NCBI RefSeq assembly: GCF_937921625.1
Contig: NZ_CAKZTI010000026.1
Location: 1 to 64,000 of the forward strand
Source: an uncultured Campylobacter sp.
GTDB lineage: Bacteria > Campylobacterota > Campylobacteria > Campylobacterales > Campylobacteraceae
DNA: 64,000 nt
Reading direction: 5' to 3'
Shown: piece after piece, positions 34,103 to 42,920 of the stretch
How positions within the stretch are numbered: position 1 is the first letter of the stretch
Layout of the letters: each line of letters begins with the position of its first letter
Program-made: the position numbers and the translations under genes
Notes under the pieces: model-generated
What the model was told of the DNA's origin: nothing
The model's input: only the letters and a program-made list of their open reading frames with translations
Databases searched by the model: none

Positions 34103-34681
34103 CTATAAAACGCCCTTGGTGCTAGGCACGCCGGCGCGCTCGTTGATACTTACGGCACGACGAAAAGCGACTGCGAACGCCTTAAATGCGGCTTCTGCTA
34201 CGTGGTGCAGATTTTCGCCTCGGATCTGGCTTAGATGCAGCGTTAAATTTGCGTTAAAAGCCAGAGCGCGGAAAAATTCCTCCACTAGCTCGGCATCGAA
34301 TTCGCCGATCTTGCCGCGCTTCAGGCTTGGGCAATCAAATACCAAAAACGCGCGGTTGGAAAAATCAAGCGCGGCGCTTACGGCGGCTTCGTCCATCACG
34401 ACGACGCTATCGCCGAAGCGCTCGATGTTTTGCGCGGGATAGATCGCCTCTTTGATCGCGCTTCCGAGCACGATGCCGCAGTCCTCGACGCTGTGATGAA
34501 AATCGACCTGCAAATCGCCCTCGCAGCGCAGGTTCAGATCGATCCACGCGTGCTTGGCAAACGCGCTAAGCATATGATCGAAAAAACCGATGCCAGTTTG
34601 TATCTGCGCTGCGCCGCGCCCGTAAAGCTCCAGCTCAAGCTCGATTTTGGTCTCTTTCGTAGCCCTATTTTTGCTTATCAT
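34103..34681 (-). CDS. hisB: Imidazoleglycerol-phosphate dehydratase HisB
   Basis: HisB dehydrates imidazole-glycerol phosphate in histidine synthesis, using two Mn ions. The 192-residue product is the monofunctional form: RATKETKIELELELYG, TGIGFFDHMLSAFAKH, HHSVEDCGIVLG and HHVAEAAFKAFA supply the conserved metal-binding His/Glu motifs. The length is normal, with no HAD phosphatase domain fused. It stands without other his genes; dsbD ends to the right at 34730. The 247 bp to its left (33856-34102) are A/T-word DNA. Confidence 0.96.
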   Translation of the reverse strand: MISKNRATKETKIELELELYGRGAAQIQTGIGFFDHMLSAFAKHAWIDLNLRCEGDLQVDFHHSVEDCGIVLGSAIKEAIYPAQNIERFGDSVVVMDEAAVSAALDFSNRAFLVFDCPSLKRGKIGEFDAELVEEFFRALAFNANLTLHLSQIRGENLHHVAEAAFKAFAVAFRRAVSINERAGVPSTKGVL

Positions 34682-34729
34682 CGCGCAATCCTTAAAACTA
34701 AATTTTGTTTGAAATCTATCTAAATTTCA

Positions 34730-36703
34730 CTAAATTTCGCTTAAAATCTCAGCCAGCTTTTCAGAATTTACACTGCCGATCTGGCGCAGGCTCGCAATCT
34801 CGGCGCCCTCTTTAAAAAACAGAATCGTAGGCGGGCCGAATACGTTGAAATGCGCTTTTATCGCCCTATTTTGCTCGCTATCTTCGCTAAGATCGATCTT
34901 AAAAAGGCTAAATTTATCAAGAGCGCCCGCAAGAGCGGGATCTGCGAACGCTCGCTCGCTCTGCTCGCAATTTTTGCACCAGCTAGCCCAAAAATCGACT
35001 ATCACCGGCTTTTTGGAATTTTCTATTTCGCCCCGCAGCTGCGCAAGATCGCGCACAAACGAAAAATGCGCGCCGCTTAAATTTTTAGCGCGAGAAAATT
35101 CGCTCGCTTGCAAGCTCTCGCCGCCCAAGCCGCCGCTGGAATATCTCGTGCTTTGCGGGATCAAATTACCAAGCGGCCTGGAAAAATCTTTTGCGCCGCT
35201 GGCAAAGCCCGCGAGTAACAGCGCCGAATATAGCGCGATTACAAGGGCCAAAGCGCGCTTTATCCCGCCCGCGCCGCCGTCAAACAGTCCTAAAAATCCT
35301 GCGAAGATCGCGCCTAAAACCGCATAAATCAGCAGGCTTAAATTTTCGCCGATGAGCGTGCGCGAAATCCACACCGCCGTAAAAAGCAGCAAAAAGCCAA
35401 AAATTTTAGGCACCGCCTCCATCCAAGCTCCTGGTCTAGGTAGTGCGCCGCCGAGCCCCACCACAAGCAGTAGCGCGCCGCTTCCGAGTCCCAGCGCAAA
35501 AAGAGCCGCCGCACCTAGCAGGACATCGCCGCTGCCCGCAATGTAAACGAGCGCGCCCGCAAGCGGAGCGGATATGCACGGCGATACGACGAGCGCCGAG
35601 ATAAGCCCCATCGAAAAAACTCCGATCAGGCCGCCAGCATTTTCGCTTTTGCTATTTAAGAAGCTTTGAAAGCGCGCAGGCAAGCGGATCTCATAAAATC
35701 CAAACATAGAAAACGCGAGCGCGGCGAATATGAGCGAGGTTAAAATCAGCGCGGGCGGAGTTTGCAGCAGGCCCTGTAAATTTTGCCCGAAAACCGCCAC
35801 GAATGCCCCTAAAATCGCATACGAGCTCGCCATCCCGAAAATATACGCGAGACTTACGGCGAGGCTTTTTTTCGCGCTCGGCTTCGAGGAAGTTTTCGCC
35901 ACGATGATCGACGAGAGGATCGGGATGAGCGGATAGACGCAAGGACTTAGCGAGAGCAGCACGCCGTAGCCGAAAAACAGCGCGATCGCGGCGATGAAGC
36001 TTTTGCCGCTAAGAACGTTTAAAATTTTATCCTGTTCGGAGATGGAATTTGCGCCGCGAGAAGTTTTTTGCGCGGAGGTTTCGTCGGAATTTAAAGCAGC
36101 GCTTTCCGCCGAGCTTGCCGCGGAATTTCCCACTACGTGAGAGTCCGCCATGGAATCTGTCTCTGCGCCCGCTGCTGTAGTATTGCTTTTAAAATTTACA
36201 GCCCCGCTCTGCGCGCTGTCTGCGGCAGAAATCTGCGCGAAATTTACGCCGCTTCGGTATCTTTTCAGCTCGGAGTTTGAAATTTTGCTGATCTCATAGC
36301 CCTCCACCACGCGCTTGAAGCTAAAGCCGAACTGCTGCGGCTGATAGCAAAAGCCCGACTTCGTGCAGCCCAAAAAATCGCCGTTAAGTACGAAATCATC
36401 GCTGTCTGCGGCATTTGCAAGCACGAGGCCCAAAGGCACGGCGATACTAAATTTGCCCTCGTAAATTTTATAATCCTTGTATTCGGTCGCGGCGGGCAAA
36501 TTTATTAAATTCGTTACCTCCGCGCCGCCAATGAAAATTTTTATCTCGTTTTGATAGAGATAGACCCCGTCCGCGATATCAAAGCTTAGCGTTACGCCAT
36601 CGCTTTGCGCCGCCGCGTTAAGCTTGAACGCATCGGAGGGTTTCAGGGGCTCGGCGCCCAAGCCTAAAAGAAGAAACGCTGCCAAAATAAGTGATCTGAT
36701 CAA
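34730..36703 (-). CDS. dsbD: Thiol:disulfide interchange protein DsbD
   Basis: DsbD carries electrons from cytoplasmic thioredoxin across the inner membrane to periplasmic DsbC/CcmG-type proteins. The 657-residue product has a signal peptide (1-17), the alpha domain (20-145) with its redox pair in LGCTKSGFCYQP (Cys113, Cys119), a Ser/Ala/Asn-rich linker (about 150-222), eight membrane segments of the CcdA-like beta domain with SPCVYPLIPI and SPCISAPLAGAL, and a C-terminal thioredoxin domain with WASWCKNCEQSE. The linker is longer and more repetitive than in relatives and matches other A/T-word inserts in this window. Confidence 0.95.
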   Translation of the reverse strand: MIRSLILAAFLLLGLGAEPLKPSDAFKLNAAAQSDGVTLSFDIADGVYLYQNEIKIFIGGAEVTNLINLPAATEYKDYKIYEGKFSIAVPLGLVLANAADSDDFVLNGDFLGCTKSGFCYQPQQFGFSFKRVVEGYEISKISNSELKRYRSGVNFAQISAADSAQSGAVNFKSNTTAAGAETDSMADSHVVGNSAASSAESAALNSDETSAQKTSRGANSISEQDKILNVLSGKSFIAAIALFFGYGVLLSLSPCVYPLIPILSSIIVAKTSSKPSAKKSLAVSLAYIFGMASSYAILGAFVAVFGQNLQGLLQTPPALILTSLIFAALAFSMFGFYEIRLPARFQSFLNSKSENAGGLIGVFSMGLISALVVSPCISAPLAGALVYIAGSGDVLLGAAALFALGLGSGALLLVVGLGGALPRPGAWMEAVPKIFGFLLLFTAVWISRTLIGENLSLLIYAVLGAIFAGFLGLFDGGAGGIKRALALVIALYSALLLAGFASGAKDFSRPLGNLIPQSTRYSSGGLGGESLQASEFSRAKNLSGAHFSFVRDLAQLRGEIENSKKPVIVDFWASWCKNCEQSERAFADPALAGALDKFSLFKIDLSEDSEQNRAIKAHFNVFGPPTILFFKEGAEIASLRQIGSVNSEKLAEILSEI

Positions 36704-36811
36704 ATTTTATCCTTTGAAATTTTTTCCTACATTCTAACGTAATAAGTATGAATTTATAGTGTAATATAAAGAACTTTTTTGTAAAATTCCTTAAAATTTT
36801 TAGGAGGCGAT

Positions 36812-37714
36812 ATGAGCAAAGAGATCAAAACCGAAACAGGCGAAATAGCACTGAAAGAGATAGAATTTAAAAGCTCAAAGTACGAAAAAATCTCGTTCAA
36901 AGACTACGAAACGCTGCTTGAAAGATATCAGATCGAGCTTTTGAAGCTGCAAAAATTCGTAAAAGAGAAGGGACTAAAAATTTTGATTTTGATGGAGGGA
37001 CGCGACGCAGCGGGCAAAGGCGGCACGATAAAGCGTTTAACCGAGCATCTAAACCCGCGCGGATGCCGCATCGTGGCGCTCGAAAAGCCGAGCAACGTCG
37101 AAAAGACGCAGTGGTACTTTCAGCGCTACGTCGCGCACCTACCCAGCGGCGGCGAGATCACGATATTTGACCGCAGCTGGTACAACCGCGCGATGGTTGA
37201 GCCGGTGATGGGCTTTTGCACCCACGCCGAGCACAAAGATTTCCTGCGCCAAGTGCCTAAATTTGAGGAGCTTTTGGTAAGTGCGGGGGTAATTTTGTTT
37301 AAATTTTACTTCTCAGTCTCCAAAGAGGAGCAAAAAAGGCGCTTTGAATCGCGCCGTACCGACCCGCTGAAGCAGTACAAGCTTTCGCCGGTGGATGCGA
37401 GATCGCAGGAGCTGTGGAATCAATACACGCTCGCAAAATACTCGATGCTGCTCGCTTCGAATACCGAGTTTGCGCCGTGGACGATCCTAGATAGCAATGA
37501 CAAAAAGATCGCGCGGCTAAACGCCTTCCGCTGCATCCTCTCGCGCATAGACTATCCTGAAAAGATCGATGCAAAGGAGCTTGCGGTGGATCCAAACCTC
37601 GTGCGAAACGGCGCCAGGGAGATAGTGCTAATGGAGGACAGCCAAAAAAGCGAGGCTTGGCGCAAGCTGGAAAGCCCCTCTCGTAAGAACAAGAAGGATA
37701 AGAAAAAGGGCTAA
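36812..37714 (+). CDS. ppk2: Polyphosphate kinase 2 (PPK2 family)
   Basis: PPK2 enzymes transfer phosphate between polyphosphate and nucleoside di- or monophosphates. The 300-residue product has the P-loop LMEGRDAAGKGGTIKRL (60-76), the PPK2 motif RYVAHLPSGGEITIFDRSWYNRA with Walker B, and the lid FESRRTDPLKQYKLSP. A single domain with an Asp-rich P-loop suits class I enzymes, though nucleotide preference is not predictable here. The C-terminus is very basic (SRKNKKDKKKG). TAGGAGG precedes ATG 36812. It is divergent from dsbD and is the last gene before the CRISPR island. Confidence 0.95.
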   Translation: MSKEIKTETGEIALKEIEFKSSKYEKISFKDYETLLERYQIELLKLQKFVKEKGLKILILMEGRDAAGKGGTIKRLTEHLNPRGCRIVALEKPSNVEKTQWYFQRYVAHLPSGGEITIFDRSWYNRAMVEPVMGFCTHAEHKDFLRQVPKFEELLVSAGVILFKFYFSVSKEEQKRRFESRRTDPLKQYKLSPVDARSQELWNQYTLAKYSMLLASNTEFAPWTILDSNDKKIARLNAFRCILSRIDYPEKIDAKELAVDPNLVRNGAREIVLMEDSQKSEAWRKLESPSRKNKKDKKKG

Positions 37715-37832
37715 ATCTTGCCAATGAAGATTACTCGCTAGGGAGGCTTGCTAGGAATTGCTTCATTAGGGATTTATTTCCTAATATATAGAAACGCATT
37801 AAATTCTATGATTGTGCACCTCAAGATTCTTT

Positions 37833-38120
37833 GAAATTCTATCTAATGGGATGGAATTCTACACAACGCCACGGGCTACGTGATGAAGTATATCACGTTT
37901 CAATTCCTAGTGGAATAGAAAATTCTACCTCGTCGCTTGCTTTTCTCTGCGGCTGTCGTCCATAGTTTCAATTCCCAACGGGAATTGAAATGCGAAACTC
38001 ACATATCCCGCATTCACCGCCTTTCCGTAGAATTCTATTCCACTAGAAGTTGAAACGCTCTTTGTGCCGGCAGATATGGCTCGGCATAGGGTAGAATTCC
38101 ATCTTGTTTGTAATTGCTGC
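37833..38120. CRISPR. Relic CRISPR array with head-to-head inversion through a palindromic hybrid repeat
   Basis: Two degenerate repeats in main-array orientation (37833-37862, 37897-37928) are followed by a hybrid at 37965-37991: GTTTCAATTCCC, then AAC, then GGGAATTGAAAT, that is one half-repeat joined to the inverse of the same half. Beyond it two repeats run in the opposite orientation (38027-38056, 38091-38120). Spacers are 34-36 bp: 37863-37896, 37929-37964, 37992-38026, 38057-38090. The flanking repeats 37897 and 38027 share the same variant core (CTAGTGGAATAG), in opposite orientation. The spacer at 37929 nearly equals one in the main array. Confidence 0.85.
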
Positions 38121-38294
38121 CAGAACCGATCAAAAAATCAAATCCCAAAAGCTTCGATTATAAAATTTCATTCTATCCCGGTTTAAAAATTTAATGTGCC
38201 GATCGATAAGACACCTATTTGCGCAAGTCGGTTCATCTTTACGGCATAATATGCAAAATTTTATAAAATTTTATGTTTATTTTATGCAGTATTC

Positions 38295-38410
38295 TGTATA
38301 ATTCACACGGATAAACGAAGTGTTTTGCTATTTTTACTTATGAATAACACGATTTTTATTCATTTTATACGATTTTATGTATAATTAACGAATAAATTTG
38401 TATAATTTTC
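38295..38410 (+). promoter_or_regulatory. Repeated TGTATAATT boxes and inverted repeat upstream of the HTH gene
   Basis: TGTATAATT occurs three times before the HTH gene: 38295-38303, 38378-38386 and 38399-38407. The first two extend into a longer similarity ending in ACGGATAAAC and ACGAATAAAT. Each is a perfect -10 hexamer. TGAATAA (38341-38347) and TTATTCA (38356-38362) form an inverted repeat with an 8-bp gap. Such clustering fits an autoregulated operator region, but no binding protein is known. Confidence 0.5.
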
Positions 38411-38412
38411 AT

Positions 38413-38658
38413 ATGTTAGAAACGAGCGATATATTCAACATTTTGCACAATGCCGTCGAAGCCAAAAACAACGGCAAAAAGATCTCGCACGCCGCGATGG
38501 CGCAGAGGTTAGGCGTGTCGATGCGGACGTATCAGGACTGGCGCTTGGGCACGACCAAACCGCAGGCCGCGACCGCGATATGCCAGATGTTGTGCGAGCT
38601 CGATATCGACGACGCTGCGTTTGTGCTGCATAAGATAAAAAAACTTATAGGAGAGTAG
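38413..38658 (+). CDS. Small XRE-like helix-turn-helix regulator
   Basis: From ATG 38413 the product is 81 residues. A helix-turn-helix of XRE type covers roughly residues 20-50: ISHAAMAQRLGVSMRTYQDW, then RLGTTKP, with the typical AxRLGVSxRTYQxW recognition helix. The last 30 residues (AICQMLCELDIDDAAFVLHK) are helical and could dimerise. A TTG at 38398 would add five residues. Downstream after one base starts a 44-residue basic ORF. The pair lies between the relic and main CRISPR arrays, on the opposite strand from cas. It may regulate its own operon; any link to CRISPR is unproven. Confidence 0.75.
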   Translation: MLETSDIFNILHNAVEAKNNGKKISHAAMAQRLGVSMRTYQDWRLGTTKPQAATAICQMLCELDIDDAAFVLHKIKKLIGE

Positions 38659-38659
38659 A

Positions 38660-38794
38660 GTGCAAAACATTACTTTGCGAGAAAAGCTGGATCTGCAGGG
38701 CGTCTTTAGCGTGATTTATGAGAAAAAAGAGTCGAAATTTGCGATCTTTTATAAGGCGCTTTTGAAGAAATTTTTTAAAAATTTTAAAAAATAA
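38660..38794 (+). CDS. 44-residue basic small protein following the HTH gene
   Basis: GTG 38660 follows GGAG with a six-base gap and lies one base after the HTH stop. The product begins with Gln-Asn-Ile-Thr, contains LREKLDLQGVFSVIYEKKES, and ends in a basic/aromatic tail (FYKALLKKFFKNFKK), which could be an amphipathic helix. Tight spacing implies co-translation with the regulator. A regulator plus tiny cationic protein recalls toxin-antitoxin or phage-type pairs, without sequence evidence for either. No family was recognised. Confidence 0.5.
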   Translation: MQNITLREKLDLQGVFSVIYEKKESKFAIFYKALLKKFFKNFKK

Positions 38795-39303
38795 TTGGCG
38801 GAGGCATTTAATTATTATGTTTTATATGGCAAAGGCAGTAGTATCCATTAAATTTAGATGATTTTTCCTTTTTATGACGACCACGCCGATATTCTTTGTT
38901 TTGCAGTTTCAGAGGATGCTACCGAATTCTGCTTTATAAAAATTTTTCCATCTTTCTGCCTCTTTGGTATCATCTAATTTAATTTTAAATTCTAACTTTG
39001 GCACATGATCTTAAATTTGTAGCGTAAATTTAATTGGAATTAATGCGGAATTCTTTCTTTAACCTAGCTTTTAAGATTCATAGCGTCATTTTTACAAATA
39101 TTTTGAATTTGCTACTAAATAAGTTGCATTTAAATCTATTTATATTGCGGCAAATATACAGTTCGTTAAAATTTTAATTTGTGAGTGACTCCAAAATTTC
39201 ATTAGTAACCCATAAATTTAATATATTTGGTGGGCAAATTGAAACCGAATGAATTTCGCATAAGTGCCCATGTTGTATCTTATCCCAGCCACAACTAATC
39301 TTT
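38795..39303. other. AT-rich gene-free stretch at the trailer side of the main array
   Basis: No coding frame with a ribosome site was found in about 510 bp. Composition is AT-rich and unlike the AAATTT-word DNA elsewhere, closer to the cas region, so it may hold remnants of acquired genes. No leader, promoter or repeat stands out. Confidence 0.45.
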
Positions 39304-39370
39304 TTAAATTTTATAGCGAGATGAGAATTCTATCCATTTCCGCTGCAAAAGGTGTATCGCGTAAATCCGT

Positions 39371-42300
39371 TTTGATTTCAACAAGATGAATTCTACCGCC
39401 TACGCGAATCGTGCAATAAGCCCATTTAGGCGTTTCAATTCCCAAAGGATAAATATTATTCTACATTCCTGCGGGACGCTATAAATGCAGTGGCAGAAGT
39501 TTCAATTCCCAACGGGATGGAATTCTACACAACTCAATGAAAAAGATAAACGGGCAAGAGGAGCGTTTCAATTCCCAACGGGATGGAATTCTACATAGGC
39601 GAAAAGATCGATTGGATACTTAGCAGCGTGTTTCAATTCCCAACGGGATGAAATTCTACACGTCCCAAAAAGCCTTAAAAACACCAAGAGCTGAGTTTCA
39701 ATTCCCAACGGGATGAAATTCTACTCAGATGAACCGCTGAAAGATTGTTTTTGTAAAATCGTTTCAATTCCCAACGGGATGGAATTCTACAATAGCTGAG
39801 GGTTCTACTACGGCAAGATGTGTGTTTCAATTCCCAACGGGATGGAATTCTACTCAAGCATCGCAAATTCCTTGGCAAGATCAAGGGGTTTCAATTCCCA
39901 ACGGGATGGAATTCTACTGGAAATTTGACCCCGGTGAATGAAACTTCAACCCGTTTCAATTCCCAACGGGATGGAATTCTACTCGATGAGAGCATCATCG
40001 GGGATTTTGGTACTTCCTGTTTCAATTCCCAACGGGATGGAATTCTACGAGGATGGCAGCGCGCAAAATTCAGATGCAAATTGTTTCAATTCCCAACGGG
40101 ATGGAATTCTACATATCGTAGAAAGTAGTGCCTATGGTGAAAAAGTCGGTTTCAATTCCCAACGGGATGGAATTCTACAATTCTGGTATACCATATATGA
40201 AAGTATCAATTATAGTTTCAATTCCCAACGGGATGGAATTCTACGATATGGATCATACTCATACGATCAATCCACTTTGTTTCAATTCCCAACGGGATGG
40301 AATTCTACGTGCTCTAAAGAGGCAAGAAATTCCTTTATCTCCGAAGTTTCAATTCCCAACGGGATGGAATTCTACGCGATACTTTGTAGCATCTAGGGTG
40401 CGGACATCCTCAGTTTCAATTCCCAACGGGATGGAATTCTACTTATACTCGTTACTTATAAGCGATAAATCCTGTGTTTCAATTCCCAACGGGATGGAAT
40501 TCTACCAGATCAACAAATTTTGTTTTAGTGGCAGGATTGAGTTTCAATTCCCAACGGGATGGAATTCTACGCCGTTGATCTCGCCGTTTGCTATCTGAGC
40601 CGCAGTGTTTCAATTCCCAACGGGATGGAATTCTACCGTGCTGCTTGATTTTATCATCGTCTTCGCGCGTCACGTTTCAATTCCCAACGGGATGGAATTC
40701 TACTTTGAGGACACATCATATCTTTTTATGCAGCCGTTGTTTCAATTCCCAACGGGATGGAATTCTACTCGTCTAAATTTGTCTCTGACCCTCCCTTAAC
40801 GGGGTTTCAATTCCCAACGGGATGGAATTCTACGCGTTATCAGCAGCGTCGATATGAGCGTAGAGCCGAGTTTCAATTCCCAACGGGATGGAATTCTACA
40901 GAAGCCGGGTGCTAAACGAGGCAAAGACAACGTAGTTTCAATTCCCAACGGGATGGAATTCTACCCAAATGTTAGCGGTCTTCACGTCGCCTTTTTGGCG
41001 TTTCAATTCCCAACGGGATGGAATTCTACTGTAGCAGTGTATTCGGCGTTATTTTGAGCATTGTTAGTTTCAATTCCCAACGGGATGGAATTCTACTCGG
41101 CTATACGCTTATACTCATTGGGAACGAGCGTGTTTCAATTCCCAACGGGATGGAATTCTACCCTATTTTCCTTACTTTAACGGCACCATCTCATTGTTTC
41201 AATTCCCAACGGGATGGAATTCTACTCTAGCGGGCGAGTTGAATAGACCTTTGGTGATCCGTTTCAATTCCCAACGGGATGGAATTCTACAATAGCCAAG
41301 CCGGCGCTTTCAATATAATACTCCACAGTTTCAATTCCCAACGGGATGGAATTCTACTTGGCTTATGACTTCATCGGCGCAGGCGCAGGAGATGTTTCAA
41401 TTCCCAACGGGATGGAATTCTACTTTATTTCATATTTTTATTTGCTATTCAATATATAATGTTTCAATTCCCAACGGGATGGAATTCTACAAGCACGACC
41501 GCACAGATCGTTGCTAAATTTTTCAGTTTCAATTCCCAACGGGATGGAATTCTACGTTTGGGTCAAAAACGTCATACCCCAAAGCCCTAAGTTTCAATTC
41601 CCAACGGGATGGAATTCTACCTTGCGCCCAAATCTCGCTGCCGTAAGGCAGAGAGTTTCAATTCCCAACGGGATGGAATTCTACTCTTTTCTATATTCCA
41701 GCCACTCGGGGCTTTCTTGTGTTTCAATTCCCAACGGGATGGAATTCTACCTAGGAGTTATGGCGGAGGTCGGCTTAAGCGAGGGTTTCAATTCCCAACG
41801 GGATGGAATTCTACCCTACCGGGTCGCCTCGCCATTGCCCCGGTGCGAGTTTCAATTCCCAACGGGATGGAATTCTACTCGTTTTGTTCCGGTTTTACCT
41901 CAGGCGTGTTACCGTTTCAATTCCCAACGGGATGGAATTCTACGCTTTAAAGGCGACGTAGCGCGCGCTGCGGCCGTGTGTTTCAATTCCCAACGGGATG
42001 GAATTCTACCAAGAAAAAGCGCTCGGTATAAGCAAAGCTCAAGCGCGTTTCAATTCCCAACGGGATGGAATTCTACTATACTCTTTTATTGACGTCCTTG
42101 ACTTTCAAATCGTTTCAATTCCCAACGGGATGGAATTCTACCGAGCTTACAATGCTGCGTAGCGAAATCACTATCGGTTTCAATTCCCAACGGGATGGAA
42201 TTCTACTTTGAGGATGCCAAAGATCAAATCGTTGGTGCTTAGTTTCAATTCCCAACGGGATGGAATTCTACAATAGCTTTTATTTCTATACTGCCAAGAA

Positions 42301-42535
42301 TTCTGATGGTTTCAATTCCCAACGGGATGGAATTCTACATGTTATTGAGATGATTTTTAGGCAGTTGGAATCGTTTCAATTCCCAACGGGATGGAATTCT
42401 ACCGTCGCTTGCTTTTCTCTGCGGCCGTCGTCCGAATAAGTTTCAATTCCCAACGGGATGGAATTCTACAAGGCTACTGAAGCGCTATATATCCGCAAAA
42501 CAGAAGTTTCAATTCCCAACGGGATGGAATTCTAC
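39371..42535 (-). CRISPR. Main type I-B CRISPR array, 47 intact repeats
   Basis: The 30-bp repeat starts GTTTCAATTCCCAACGGG and ends GATGGAATTCTAC as written on the plus strand. Intact copies begin at 39499 and recur every 64-67 bp to 42506-42535: 47 copies, 46 spacers of 34-37 bp. Copies at 39630 and 39695 have GATGAAATT instead of GATGGAATT. Degenerate copies lie at 39432-39464 and 39371-39396. On the minus strand the repeat ends in GGGAATTGAAAC, giving the usual 8-nt crRNA tag ATTGAAAC after Cas6 cleavage, and CCC/GGG forms a short stem. Decay at the left end and cas genes at the right agree: transcription is leftward, newest spacers near 42.5 kb. Confidence 0.97.
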
Positions 42536-42920
42536 AGCACGAATTTTGCCATTTTTCTAGGTAGAAAGTGTTAGGAGTATATATTTTTATGCCTTAAAAT
42601 GGACTAAATTTAAAAAAGCGCCGATTGCTCAATGCCCAAAATTAGGCATTTCAGAATCTTAAAAGCAACTTTATCGCTATCTATATGTATCGTGAGTGCA
42701 AATGTTAAAATCTCAATATAAGACATTCAAAAATCGAAGTGTGAATAATAAAAAGCTGAAATTTTAAAAGCATATGCGTTTTTAAAGCCAATTCGTTCGC
42801 CGTTCCGTGCTTCAGATCAAATTTATTTCAAAAGCACATGCATCTTAAGAGGGCACAATCTATAGGCGCAAGTGATTCTAGTCAAAATTTTAAAAGCACG
42901 AATGAGCTTAAAACCCCAGC
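42536..42920 (-). promoter_or_regulatory. CRISPR leader between cas1 and the first repeat
   Basis: These 385 bp are AT-rich, gene-free, and lie directly upstream (minus strand) of the newest repeat, between cas1 and the array, which is the expected place for a leader that carries the array promoter and integration signals. AATGCC (42631-42636) and GGCATT (42645-42650) form a small hairpin. AT-rich TATATA/TAAAAATA words near 42575-42595 could serve as a -10 region. The exact promoter cannot be fixed by eye. Confidence 0.65.

Noticed and set aside
39820..42092. Plus-strand open frames of 60-190 codons across the main CRISPR array
   Set aside because: They are made of translated CRISPR repeats (FNSQRDGIL, VSIPNGMEFY, FQFPTGWNST in the three frames) joined by spacers. 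The 30-bp repeat is open in all frames, so length is no evidence of coding.
42536..42920. tracrRNA or other RNA gene near the array
   Set aside because: The cas set is type I-B, which needs no tracrRNA, and no stretch here pairs with the repeat. The region is better explained as the leader.
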